Shown piece by piece: positions 7,566 to 14,701 of a DNA stretch of 21,734 bases (positions within the stretch are counted from its first letter, which is position 1; every line of letters starts with the position of its first letter). The stretch spans positions 1-21,734 of the forward strand of contig CAYYHU010000030.1 of assembly GCA_964471865.1 (NCBI GenBank), written 5' to 3'. Source of the stretch: CAYMUC01 sp964471865 (GTDB taxonomy: Bacteria; Actinomycetota; Acidimicrobiia; Acidimicrobiales; Ilumatobacteraceae). The notes under the pieces were generated by a model. It did no database searches. It was not told the origin of the DNA and saw only the letters and a list, made by a program, of their open reading frames with translations. Made by a program: the position numbers and the translations under genes.

Positions 7566-8127
7566 GGCTCGCATTCTGCTCCATCTCGGGGTCGACAGGG
7601 GGGATCTCGGCGTCGGAGTCCGTCGAGGTCGGTGATTCGGAGTGCGACGTCGCCTCACGGCGGGGGGCGAAACGACCGTGGCGCGCCGCGAGGAGACCGT
7701 TGAGTCCCAGACCCAACATCGGAACCAGAATTCCAAAGGCCAAGGTGGAACCCGGATCACCGTCGGTACTGGGCCGAGCGAGCGCAGTGGCCAGTGACAC
7801 CACGACCTGAACGGTCAGCGCCAAGGACATCGCCCGCTTCTGGAATCGAGGCACGACATCACCGGTGAGGAAGTACAACTGCGCGACCGCGATCGAATCG
7901 ATCCGGCTGCGTTGCACCGCACTCCAGTAACTCCACAAGAACACCCACACGCCGACCGCGAACAAGGTCAACGAGACCACGACGCCCTGAATGCGAGTCG
8001 CGGAATCGAACACGATCGCCGCGAGCAGCGCGCTCGCGGTGAACACCGCGGTGGCGATCAGGTTGAACTGCACGAGGCGGGCCCCGGCCAGGGTGCTGGG
8101 CGACGGCGTCTCGGCCACGTCGTTCAT
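7558..8127 (-). CDS. Four-helix membrane protein of unknown function
   Basis: 189 residues, no family recognised. Four hydrophobic segments are visible at roughly residues 20-41 (FNLIATAVFTASALLAAIVF), 47-69 (GVVVSLTLFAVGVWVFLWSYW), 101-118 (AMSLALTVQVVVSLATALA) and 126-147 (STLAFGILVPMLGLGLNGLL), followed by an acidic, Ser- and Glu-rich tail of about 35 residues. The loop between helices 2 and 3 carries RSRIDSIAVAQLYFLTGDVVP. The ATG overlaps the stop of the mannosyltransferase gene (ATGA), and its own stop overlaps the SRPBCC start. The tight coupling suggests it works with one of those proteins, perhaps at the membrane where the mannosyltransferase acts. Confidence 0.75.
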   Translation of the reverse strand: MNDVAETPSPSTLAGARLVQFNLIATAVFTASALLAAIVFDSATRIQGVVVSLTLFAVGVWVFLWSYWSAVQRSRIDSIAVAQLYFLTGDVVPRFQKRAMSLALTVQVVVSLATALARPSTDGDPGSTLAFGILVPMLGLGLNGLLAARHGRFAPRREATSHSESPTSTDSDAEIPPVDPEMEQNASHG

Positions 8128-9248
8128 TCTGCCAGGGCCCCCAGCACCCGGCCCAGCCGCGCCGACAAGACGTCATAGGACATTTCGGTTTCGGCACGTC
8201 GACGCGCCGCTCGACCCATCTCGAGGCGGCGGTCGTCATCGTCGAGAAGATCCGACACCACCCTGGCGACGGCGTCGACATCGGTGGGGGGATCGACCAC
8301 GACGCCGGTGACCCCGTCGACCACGGCTTCGGCTGCACCTCCACTCGCCCCCGCGACCTGCGGTACGCCACAGGCCGCGGCTTCGAGGAACACGATCCCG
8401 AACCCTTCTTGTTCGAGGCCACCCCACCGGTTCCGACACAACATGACGCACAGATCCGCTGCTGCGTACCGAGCGGCGAGGTCCTCGTGGGGAACGCGAC
8501 CCAAGAACTCCACCGGGGCATCGAGTTCGGTGGCGAGGCGTTCGAGACGACCGCGGTCCCGCCCGTGGCCACCGATGACGAGACGGAGCCGAGGACGATC
8601 GCGTCGCAGTCGGGCCACCGCCCGAATGGCGGTGTCGAAACCCTTGCGAGGCACGAGGCGGCTCAGCGCGAACACGATCTCGGCGTCGCCGTCCCATCCG
8701 AAGCGTTCTCGAGCCGCTCGACGTTGTTCGGCCTCGAGGGGTCGGAACTGCTCGGGGTCGACCCCCGGGGTGATGACCGTGGTGGGTAACGCCCGTCCCG
8801 CAGCCCGCTCGGCCTCGGCTGCTGGATAGCCGCCCCCGGCGATCACGTGGCGGGCGTTACGAAGAACGCGTGCCAACACGCCACGACTGATGGGAAGCCG
8901 ACCTGGGACCGTGATCTCGGCCCCGTGCAGAACGACGTCGTAGGGCAATTCGAGCGAGGGACCGATGATTCCTAGAGGAACTGCCGGATCCAACACGACG
9001 AGTTCGGCACCGACCTCGCGAGCGAGCCGGTCGACGCGACGCACGGTGTAGGGGTGCGGTAACAACACCGGTTCGCGGACTCGTTCGATCCGAAACGGAG
9101 CCTGACGATCGAACTCCTCCGCGCTCGGATGAGGTGTGGTGAGCACCGTGACGCTGTCGGGGGGCAGCCGCCGCCACCATTCCCACAGCAGCGACTGGAT
9201 GCCTCCGATCTTGGGAGGAAAGTCGTTGGTGACGAGCAGATGACGCAC
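8124..9248 (-). CDS. pimB: GT4 glycosyltransferase, PimB-like mannosyltransferase
   Basis: 374 residues with a GT-B fold. The N-terminal HLLVTNDFPPKIGGIQS matches the start of PimB', the enzyme that adds the second mannose from GDP-mannose to phosphatidylinositol monomannoside. The C-terminal nucleotide-sugar half has ALSRLVPRKGFD (194-205; Arg197 and Lys202 bind the diphosphate) and EGFGIVFLE (281-289; the E-x7-E motif, Glu281 and Glu289), plus GASGGAAEAVVDG. The substrate assignment rests on the N-terminal motif and on the SRPBCC neighbour; other GT4 mannosyl- or glucosyltransferases look similar, so 'PimB' is probable rather than proven. The start is GTG, 5 nt after the queG stop, and its stop overlaps the next ATG (ATGA). 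It probably acts on the inner face of the membrane. Confidence 0.78.
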   Translation of the reverse strand: MRHLLVTNDFPPKIGGIQSLLWEWWRRLPPDSVTVLTTPHPSAEEFDRQAPFRIERVREPVLLPHPYTVRRVDRLAREVGAELVVLDPAVPLGIIGPSLELPYDVVLHGAEITVPGRLPISRGVLARVLRNARHVIAGGGYPAAEAERAAGRALPTTVITPGVDPEQFRPLEAEQRRAARERFGWDGDAEIVFALSRLVPRKGFDTAIRAVARLRRDRPRLRLVIGGHGRDRGRLERLATELDAPVEFLGRVPHEDLAARYAAADLCVMLCRNRWGGLEQEGFGIVFLEAAACGVPQVAGASGGAAEAVVDGVTGVVVDPPTDVDAVARVVSDLLDDDDRRLEMGRAARRRAETEMSYDVLSARLGRVLGALAE

Positions 9249-9253
9249 CGGGG

Positions 9254-10390
9254 TCAGCCTTGCACGTCGACGGTCAGGTCCGAGAGATCAGCACACCGAT
9301 CGGTATCGGGATCCTCGATCAGATCGGCGGTGACCGCCACATGGTCGAAGCCGAGCCGCTGGGCCGCCCAGGCGCCATGGGATCGCAGGATCGGATCCGA
9401 CGATCGCACCGCTTCGGTCAGTACTCGTTCGATCTCGGGATCACCGGGGGTTCCGACGTTGCCGAGAACCACCAGCGCGTTGCGTCGCAACCATCGGGGG
9501 TCTCGCCCCGCGATGTACCAGCGCCCGTAGCGCTCGAGGATCTCTTCATCGGTGCTGTCGAGGAGTTCGATCACAGGCACCCATCTCTGGACCGGGACCT
9601 TGGCATCGCGTGAAGCGACCTCATGACGGTGTCCGAGGCGAAGGGTGGGCGGACAGACCTCCTGACAGTCGTCGCATCCGTAGATCCGGTCCCCGACCGC
9701 CTCGCGGAACTCGGGGGGAATGGGACCCGGCCGCTGCAGAATCCACGCGAGACACCGACCGGCGTCCACCACTCCGGGAGCGATGATCGCCTGGGTGGGA
9801 CAGGCGTCAAGGCACCGCCGACACCCACCACAGCCATCAGGCACGGGTTCATGCGCCTCAAGGTCGGCCGTGGTGATCACGGTGCCGAGCACCACGTGAC
9901 TTCCCACTCCGGGCACGAGCAGATTGGCGTTCTTGCCGTACCAGCCGATGCCCGCCAACCAGGCGGCTTCCCGATCGACGAGCGCGTTGTCATCGGCGAC
10001 GACGACGCTGCGATGGCCCGCAGCTTCGAGATGACGAGCGATGGCGGTCAACCCGGCGCGCAGGTCCCCATAGTGATCACGCCGGGCATAGCGTGCGACG
10101 GACGCCACAGGTTCTCGGGTGGCGTCGCGACGTTCGGGCGCGGCAACGGTCTCATCGGGGACGGGGCGAGCCGCGACGATCAGCGACCGGGCGCCGGAAA
10201 GTGTGCGAGACGGGTCGGTGGAGCGTTCCGGATTGCGGTAGGTGAATTGCATGGTGTCGGCGTAACCGGCCTCGCGGCGTTCGATGAGCACGCGCCGAGC
10301 TCGTTGCATCACCTCGGCGCGAGCGACACCGAGTCGCACCAGACCGTGGCGTGATCCGATTTCGAGGATCTCGCTCCACAACCCGTCCAC
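9254..10390 (-). CDS. queG: Epoxyqueuosine reductase
   Basis: Last step of queuosine synthesis: cobalamin-dependent reduction of epoxyqueuosine to queuosine at the tRNA wobble position. 378 residues. Visible: VARYARRDHYGDL (97-109); ADDNALVDREAAWLAGIGW (132-150) with Asp134 in the position of the catalytic acid, then YGKNANLL; two 4Fe-4S clusters from CGGCRRCLDACP (Cys187, 190, 193, 197) and Cys213 with GCDDCQEVCP (Cys239, 242, 246); and a C-terminal HEAT-like stretch (PRWLRRNALVVLGNVG...LRSHGAWAAQRLG) used to grip tRNA. The usual D-x-A-P-x-x-E-R motif reads DNALVDRE here, so the Pro is replaced. The GTG start has TAGGCT 6 nt upstream. It is followed after 5 nt by the mannosyltransferase gene. 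No other queuosine gene is in the window. Confidence 0.92.
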   Translation of the reverse strand: MDGLWSEILEIGSRHGLVRLGVARAEVMQRARRVLIERREAGYADTMQFTYRNPERSTDPSRTLSGARSLIVAARPVPDETVAAPERRDATREPVASVARYARRDHYGDLRAGLTAIARHLEAAGHRSVVVADDNALVDREAAWLAGIGWYGKNANLLVPGVGSHVVLGTVITTADLEAHEPVPDGCGGCRRCLDACPTQAIIAPGVVDAGRCLAWILQRPGPIPPEFREAVGDRIYGCDDCQEVCPPTLRLGHRHEVASRDAKVPVQRWVPVIELLDSTDEEILERYGRWYIAGRDPRWLRRNALVVLGNVGTPGDPEIERVLTEAVRSSDPILRSHGAWAAQRLGFDHVAVTADLIEDPDTDRCADLSDLTVDVQG

Positions 10391-10396
10391 GCTTCG

Positions 10397-10402
10397 AGCC
10401 TA
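10397..10402 (-). promoter_or_regulatory. Possible -10 box of queG (leaderless)
   Basis: TAGGCT, minus strand, 6 nt before the GTG, which is the ideal spacing for transcription to start on the G of the start codon. No -35 seen. If used, it gives queG and the four genes downstream a promoter of their own. Confidence 0.35.
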
Positions 10403-10406
10403 CGGT

Positions 10407-10418
10407 GACGGGCCCGTC
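10407..10418. repeat. 12-bp palindrome GACGGGCCCGTC
   Basis: A perfect palindrome in the 83-bp gap between the NYN-protein and queG genes. It could be an operator, or the core of a small hairpin (4-bp stem, GGCC loop). Confidence 0.4.
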
Positions 10419-10430
10419 CCCACCTCAGCA

Positions 10431-10475
10431 TCGGCGCTGGGAGTATCGACGCTGGGACTGTCGGCGCTGGGGCTC
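10431..10475. repeat. Three tandem 15-bp repeats
   Basis: TCGGCGCTGGGAGTA, TCGACGCTGGGACTG and TCGGCGCTGGGGCTC follow one another without a gap; the first ten bases differ at one position at most. The array abuts the stop codon of the NYN-protein gene and fills half of the spacer before queG. Confidence 0.85.
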
Positions 10476-11625
10476 AACTGCGGAGCAGACTCCACATGGC
10501 GCCGACCCCCACCACATCGGCACCCAAGGGGCGCAGCCGAGAGCGCAGACCCTGGTCATCGGTGACCACGACCACCGCTTGGTCGTCGGGTAGCTCTAGC
10601 ACCTCCTTCACGATGAGGTCATCGGCGATGACGTCCGCGTCCGTGAACACGATGCGGATCCTCGTGTTGCGGCCCCCGCCAGCGGCGTAAGCATCACCGT
10701 CGAAGATCACCACGACGCGCGTGCCATAACGCGAGCGATGAGCATCGAGCGCGTTCAACAGGTCCTCGCGACGGTCTGCGAGTGCCCCCGAGGCCTCACG
10801 CCCCAACGCGACGTTGCAACCATCGACGATCATCACGACATCGCTTCGGGCCAGGAGGTGACGCGTCGCTTTGGGAGAGTCGGCGAGCTCACCTCCCGGA
10901 ATTCCGAGAGGCCGACGCGTCGTCGCTGCCGGTCGGGGTCGGGTCCGAGTGGGCTCGGATCCATGTCCGGTGGGAGCGCTCGTCGATCGCCATCGCCCCA
11001 GTTCCCGATCGAGACGATCGCGTTGGACCAGCAATTCCTCCACGAGAGCATCGCGGTCCGACACCTGTTGACGGAGCTCGGCTCGTTGGGTCTCCCAGGC
11101 GAGTTGTTGTCGGGTCAGTTCGGCTTTGACCCCATCGCGTTCGGCCCGTGCGGTCTCGAGGACCTGGAATCGATCCTCGAGGTCTCCTGTGAGATCGTCG
11201 ATGCGCTGGCGAAGAGCATCGATCTCCTCCCCCTGGCTGGCGAGTTCGGCCTGAGCCCCAGCCAGACGCCCAGCGAGGTCGTCACGTTCGGTCTCGGCAC
11301 GCTGCCGCGCCCGCCCTGCCGCTTCGACGCGCGGGTCGCGACCTGGCACCTCGGGGTCCGATGCGGTGAGCCAGGCCCAGGCCTCAGCGCCCACCGCGTC
11401 GGCGGTGGTGCGCTGCGCGATCAGAGTTCGTAAGTCGGCGTCTGCGGCCACGATGGCCGCCACCTTGGTGTCCTGAACCCGACGTGACGATCGCTTGGCG
11501 ATCAACGCCCGGATTCGGGCTGCGGTCTCTCGATGAAGTCGGTCATCGATTCGTGCCACGGCGACGGCCACGTCGACGATTCGACGCAAGGCCGCGGGAT
11601 CTGAGGGCAACCGAGTCGTCGACAT
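10474..11625 (-). CDS. NYN-domain (PIN-like) putative RNase with coiled coil
   Basis: 383 residues. Three parts: an N-terminal helical region (1-95); a long coiled coil (approximately 100-212) rich in Glu, Arg, Leu and Gln; a basic Pro/Arg/Thr linker (212-250); and a C-terminal NYN domain of the YacP type (approximately 258-383). The NYN acidic residues are in place: VDGCN (Asp268, Asn271), DGDAY (Asp309, Asp311), ADDLIV (Asp335, Asp336) and VTDDQGL (Asp356, Asp357). Such domains are metal-dependent ribonucleases. The frame is open far upstream, but the ATG at 11625 follows the thrB stop by 1 nt and starts the conserved part. The coiled coil suggests a dimer or a partner-binding arm. RNA target unknown. 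Confidence 0.8.
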   Translation of the reverse strand: MSTTRLPSDPAALRRIVDVAVAVARIDDRLHRETAARIRALIAKRSSRRVQDTKVAAIVAADADLRTLIAQRTTADAVGAEAWAWLTASDPEVPGRDPRVEAAGRARQRAETERDDLAGRLAGAQAELASQGEEIDALRQRIDDLTGDLEDRFQVLETARAERDGVKAELTRQQLAWETQRAELRQQVSDRDALVEELLVQRDRLDRELGRWRSTSAPTGHGSEPTRTRPRPAATTRRPLGIPGGELADSPKATRHLLARSDVVMIVDGCNVALGREASGALADRREDLLNALDAHRSRYGTRVVVIFDGDAYAAGGGRNTRIRIVFTDADVIADDLIVKEVLELPDDQAVVVVTDDQGLRSRLRPLGADVVGVGAMWSLLRS

Positions 11626-11626
11626 C

Positions 11627-12496
11627 TCACCCGGCGGGCTCGAGAACCGCACCCTCATGGGCAATCCGCACCACTCGGGTGCGACCGCCCGGCGGCAGAG
11701 CCGCCACGATCTCGGCACTGCGATCCGGAGCGCACCAACACGCCACGGTCGGACCCGACCCCGAGAGCCACGCTCCCCAGGCTCCCGCGGCGCGCGCCGC
11801 CTCGATCGCGGCGGCGGACTCGGGTACGTCGACGAGACGCGAGGGCTGGTGAAGGCGGTCCTGGGTGGCGAGATCGAGATGGCGAGAGTCCCCAGCCGCA
11901 AGCGCGGCCACGAGAAGCGCCACTCGCCCGAGATTGAACACCGCATCAGCACGACTGACCGGCTCGACCAAACGGCGTCGCGATGTCGCAGTGGAGGTGG
12001 TGGTCTTCGGAACCCACAGCACCACCGTGGGATCGAGTCCGAGAGGGATGGGCTGAACGATTCCGTCGACGACCACCACGACCCCGCCGTGGAGGGCGGG
12101 AGCTGCGTTGTCGCCATGCCCTTCGAGTTCGGTGGCTGCAGCCAAGATTCCGAACTCGGGATCGGTCAGCTCGATTGCAGGTCCGTGGCGTTGTAAGGCG
12201 GCGAGGCCCAGTCCACCGATGCGCATCGCGGCCGAATAACCCAGTCCCCGGCCCATCGGGATCGGGGATGCCACCCATAACGGTCCGGTTCCACCGCCGC
12301 GGCGAAACGCCACCATCGCCGGGTGATGCTCATCGACGAACAGGGGGCGGGGCTCGAAGGCGGCGTCTTGTGCCTCGGTGACGTCCTCGAGGGGGATGTC
12401 ACCACATCCGAGCCGAGCCTCGAGGCTGAGAGCCATCCCCAAGACATCGAAACCGGAGCCAAGATTGGCCGAGGTCGCTGGGACTCTGAGGATCAC
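11627..12496 (-). CDS. thrB: Homoserine kinase (GHMP family)
   Basis: Phosphorylates homoserine with ATP in threonine synthesis. 289 residues. GHMP motif 1 is VPATSANLGSGFD (5-17), motif 2 (phosphate loop) is PMGRGLGYSAAMR, and motif 3 is WLSGSGPTVACW near the C-terminus; DRLHQPSR is the homoserine-kinase-specific segment. In motif 2 the usual GLGSSAA reads GLGYSAA, and the following small residue is Arg within MRIGGL. Similar aromatic variants seem to occur in related lineages, but I cannot check this. The GTG start overlaps the trpD stop (GTGA). thrA and thrC are not in the window. Confidence 0.87.
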   Translation of the reverse strand: MILRVPATSANLGSGFDVLGMALSLEARLGCGDIPLEDVTEAQDAAFEPRPLFVDEHHPAMVAFRRGGGTGPLWVASPIPMGRGLGYSAAMRIGGLGLAALQRHGPAIELTDPEFGILAAATELEGHGDNAAPALHGGVVVVVDGIVQPIPLGLDPTVVLWVPKTTTSTATSRRRLVEPVSRADAVFNLGRVALLVAALAAGDSRHLDLATQDRLHQPSRLVDVPESAAAIEAARAAGAWGAWLSGSGPTVACWCAPDRSAEIVAALPPGGRTRVVRIAHEGAVLEPAG

Positions 12497-13575
12497 CGTG
12501 TCAAGCCCTCATCGGACCCCAAAGACTCTCGACCGTCGTCAGCGCTGGTCGCGATCACGGCGTCGAGAACGGCGCGGGCTCGACCCGAGTCGACCGATTC
12601 CGCAGCGCGCATGATCCCTGCGTCCATATCGGGGACGTCCCCGGCGATGACGAGGGCCGCGGCGGCATTGGCGAGCACCACATCTCGGATCGGTCCTCGG
12701 GCTCCATCGAGCACAGCTCGTACCGTCGCCGCATTGGCGTTCGGATCGCCTCCGACGAGTTCTTCGCGCCCCGCGCTCACCAAACCCCATGACCGGGGGT
12801 CCAACTCGGTGACCTCGACACGTCCCGGCTCGACCATCCAGCAGCGGCTGATCCCCGCCGTCGTGATCTCGTCCAAACCTTGAGGCCCATGCACGACCCA
12901 GGCGCGATCGACCCCACCCAAAGCCAAGGTCTGAGCCATGAGTTCGCCCGCCGCCGGCGACGCGACACCCACGAGGAGTCTGCGAACTCGAGCCGGATTC
13001 GCTAGTGGTCCCAACAAGTTGAAGGCCGTGGGGACGCCGAGTTCACGCCGCACGGGGCCCACATGACGAAATGAAGGATGAAACGCCGGTGCGAAACAGA
13101 ACCCGAAGCCATGCTCGACGACGCAACGGACCACCGTCGCTGGTGAGGCCTCGAGAGTCACCCCGAGGGCTTCGAGAACATCCGCGGAGCCGCACTGCGA
13201 GGACGCGGCCCGGTTTCCGTGTTTGCACACGGGAACACCAGTGCCCGCGACGACGAGACCAGCCATCGTGGACACGTTCACCGATGCGGCGTGATCGCCT
13301 CCGGTTCCCACCACATCGACAGCTCGAGATGCCACCGAGTCGGGAAGTTCGACCGGCACCGACGCACTGTTGACTCCGGCGAGCAATCCGGACAGTTCTT
13401 CGGCCCGCTCGCCTTTGGCCCGCAAGGCCACGAGAAAGGCTGCGATGTGGACTCCCGACGTCGCCCCCGACAACAAGGCATCCATACAGTCACGGGCCCG
13501 GTGGGCGTCGAGGTCCTGACGCGCGATCAGATCGGAGATGACGGTGGGCCAGGCCACCGAGGGTTGCGACGTCAT
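12493..13575 (-). CDS. trpD: Anthranilate phosphoribosyltransferase
   Basis: Transfers phosphoribose from PRPP to anthranilate in tryptophan synthesis. 360 residues, slightly longer than usual because of a 30-residue C-terminal extension. Motifs: VVGTGGD (88-94) and NVST (100-103) for PRPP; CKHGNRAASSQCGSADVLEALG region (117-138); FAPAFHPSFRHVGPVRREL (161-179) with FNLLGPLANP; and GLDEIT (233-238) with metal-binding Asp235 and Glu236. The ATG is 4 nt after the whiB stop and has no evident ribosome-binding site, so it is probably translated by coupling to whiB. The stop overlaps the thrB start. It stands apart from other trp genes. Confidence 0.93.
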   Translation of the reverse strand: MTSQPSVAWPTVISDLIARQDLDAHRARDCMDALLSGATSGVHIAAFLVALRAKGERAEELSGLLAGVNSASVPVELPDSVASRAVDVVGTGGDHAASVNVSTMAGLVVAGTGVPVCKHGNRAASSQCGSADVLEALGVTLEASPATVVRCVVEHGFGFCFAPAFHPSFRHVGPVRRELGVPTAFNLLGPLANPARVRRLLVGVASPAAGELMAQTLALGGVDRAWVVHGPQGLDEITTAGISRCWMVEPGRVEVTELDPRSWGLVSAGREELVGGDPNANAATVRAVLDGARGPIRDVVLANAAAALVIAGDVPDMDAGIMRAAESVDSGRARAVLDAVIATSADDGRESLGSDEGLTR

Positions 13576-13579
13576 CGGA

Positions 13580-13876
13580 TCAGGCGCTGCGACGACGCTG
13601 ACGGATGATGCGGCGGCGTTCCCGTTCGGTCGCTCCGCCCCACACGCCCTGCTTCTCTCGCCTGGTCAAGGCATGTTCGAGACAGTGAGCTCGCACATCG
13701 CATTGGCCACAGACCGCCTTGGCAGCTGCCGCCTCCTCGTCGGTTTCCGGATAGAAAACCCCGGGATCCAGACCCCGACACGCCCCCAGATCGCGCCAGA
13801 CGTTGATGTCGTCCACCGCACGCGAGGATGCCTTCGCAGCATCGAGTCGCCACCGGACCGGGCCTGTCGTGTCCAT
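13580..13876 (-). CDS. WhiB-family transcription factor
   Basis: 98 residues with the complete WhiB signature: four cysteines (Cys33, Cys56, Cys59, Cys65 in GAC...CGQCDVRAHC) that bind a 4Fe-4S cluster, the GVWGG turn (77-81), and a basic C-terminal tail RERRRIIRQRRR for DNA binding. WhiB proteins respond to O2 and NO and act with the principal sigma factor; they are confined to Actinomycetota and their phages. The short length and Trp-rich N-terminus fit the WhiB1/WhiB2 group, but which one is unclear. It lies 4 nt upstream of trpD and is the first gene of a nine-gene run. The start has no ribosome-binding site. Confidence 0.93.
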   Translation of the reverse strand: MDTTGPVRWRLDAAKASSRAVDDINVWRDLGACRGLDPGVFYPETDEEAAAAKAVCGQCDVRAHCLEHALTRREKQGVWGGATERERRRIIRQRRRSA

Positions 13877-13887
13877 GATGCCATGTC

Positions 13888-13916
13888 AACGTAGGTGCCA
13901 AAATCGCTCGTGACAA
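13888..13916 (-). promoter_or_regulatory. Promoter of whiB run
   Basis: Minus strand: -35 TTGTCA (13916-13911), 17-nt spacer, -10 TACGTT (13893-13888), ending 11 nt before the whiB ATG. The predicted leader is only about 4-5 nt, too short for a ribosome-binding site. Confidence 0.45.
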
Positions 13917-14028
13917 GAGTTTTTTGTGATTCCTCGTCCCCGCGACCGTCCGCCAGGCTCGGTTACGACCATTCTCCGTGCGGATGGAACCGATCTCGAG
14001 AGCGCTTCGAGCACCCCTGTCGACCGTA

Positions 14029-14058
14029 GGTGATCCGGCCGAGAAGGACCGGATCACC
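14029..14058 (-). terminator. Terminator hairpin after DUF3501 gene
   Basis: GGTGATCCGG, 10-nt loop, CCGGATCACC: a perfect 10-bp stem, 25 nt beyond the stop of the DUF3501 gene and ahead of whiB. No T-tract. The rest of the 207-bp gap (13877-14083) holds the whiB promoter and nothing else I can identify. Confidence 0.6.
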
Positions 14059-14083
14059 GAGTACGGAGCCGTGATTCGCGCGC

Positions 14084-14701
14084 TCAGACCGGATCGGGAC
14101 GAAGGTCGTTCAACAACTCGTCCACGGTCATCTGGGCCAGTTCGACCTCCTCGCGATACGCAGGATGATCGATGACCAGCACGACCGGACCCTGAGCGAA
14201 GGTCTCGATCTGAGCCGGGGTCGCCTCGAAATGGAGGTAGTGCACCGCGGCGGTGACATCGGCTCGCGTGAGTTGGGACTCATGAGCGGCTTCGAGTTGT
14301 CCCCGGATCTCGGATCCATCCACGAGGCGAAGAACGACGCTGCGCTCGATTCCGACGAGCTTGGGCAGCCATTCCCGCATTGAGTCGTCAGAGGTCAACT
14401 CGATGAACAAAGTGGCGCACAACTGTCCCGGCTCGGGAATCAAAGGGTTGTACGCGTCGAGTTCTTCTTGAATGCCCTCATCGGTGATCGTCTTTTCGAC
14501 CCGCGCCATCTCTTGGACCTGAAGGCGCATCGTGTCGCGGTTCTCGAACATGAGCGTGACGAAGGTCCCGATCTCGATCCGGCGGCGACGCTTGGTCTCC
14601 ATGACCCGAGCTCGGAACTCGGGCCGCTCACGCTCATAGGCGCGCAGGTCCGCGATGTCGTCGAGGGTGAGTTTGCGACGGGAGGGGGTGGCGGTGTTCA
14701 T
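14084..14701 (-). CDS. DUF3501 family protein
   Basis: 205 residues, matching the DUF3501 family in length and in the N-terminal pattern KLTLDDIADLRAYERERPEFRARVMETKRRRRIEIG, followed by TFVTLMFENRDTMRLQVQEMARVEKT and ELDAYNPLIPEPGQLCATLFIEL. No signal peptide, membrane helix or cysteine cluster. The biochemical function is unknown. The ATG overlaps the stop of the CCG Fe-S gene (ATGA), and genes of this family commonly sit beside a CCG Fe-S protein and a rubrerythrin, exactly as here, so the three probably act together. A strong hairpin follows the gene. Confidence 0.82.
   Translation of the reverse strand: MNTATPSRRKLTLDDIADLRAYERERPEFRARVMETKRRRRIEIGTFVTLMFENRDTMRLQVQEMARVEKTITDEGIQEELDAYNPLIPEPGQLCATLFIELTSDDSMREWLPKLVGIERSVVLRLVDGSEIRGQLEAAHESQLTRADVTAAVHYLHFEATPAQIETFAQGPVVLVIDHPAYREEVELAQMTVDELLNDLRPDPV

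Noticed and set aside
11626..12117. N-terminal extension of the NYN protein into thrB
   Set aside because: The extension is low-complexity shadow sequence of thrB; the ATG at 11625 begins the structured part and abuts the thrB stop.
13917..13926. T-rich run on the plus strand suggesting a terminator
   Set aside because: No plus-strand gene ends nearby and no hairpin precedes the run.
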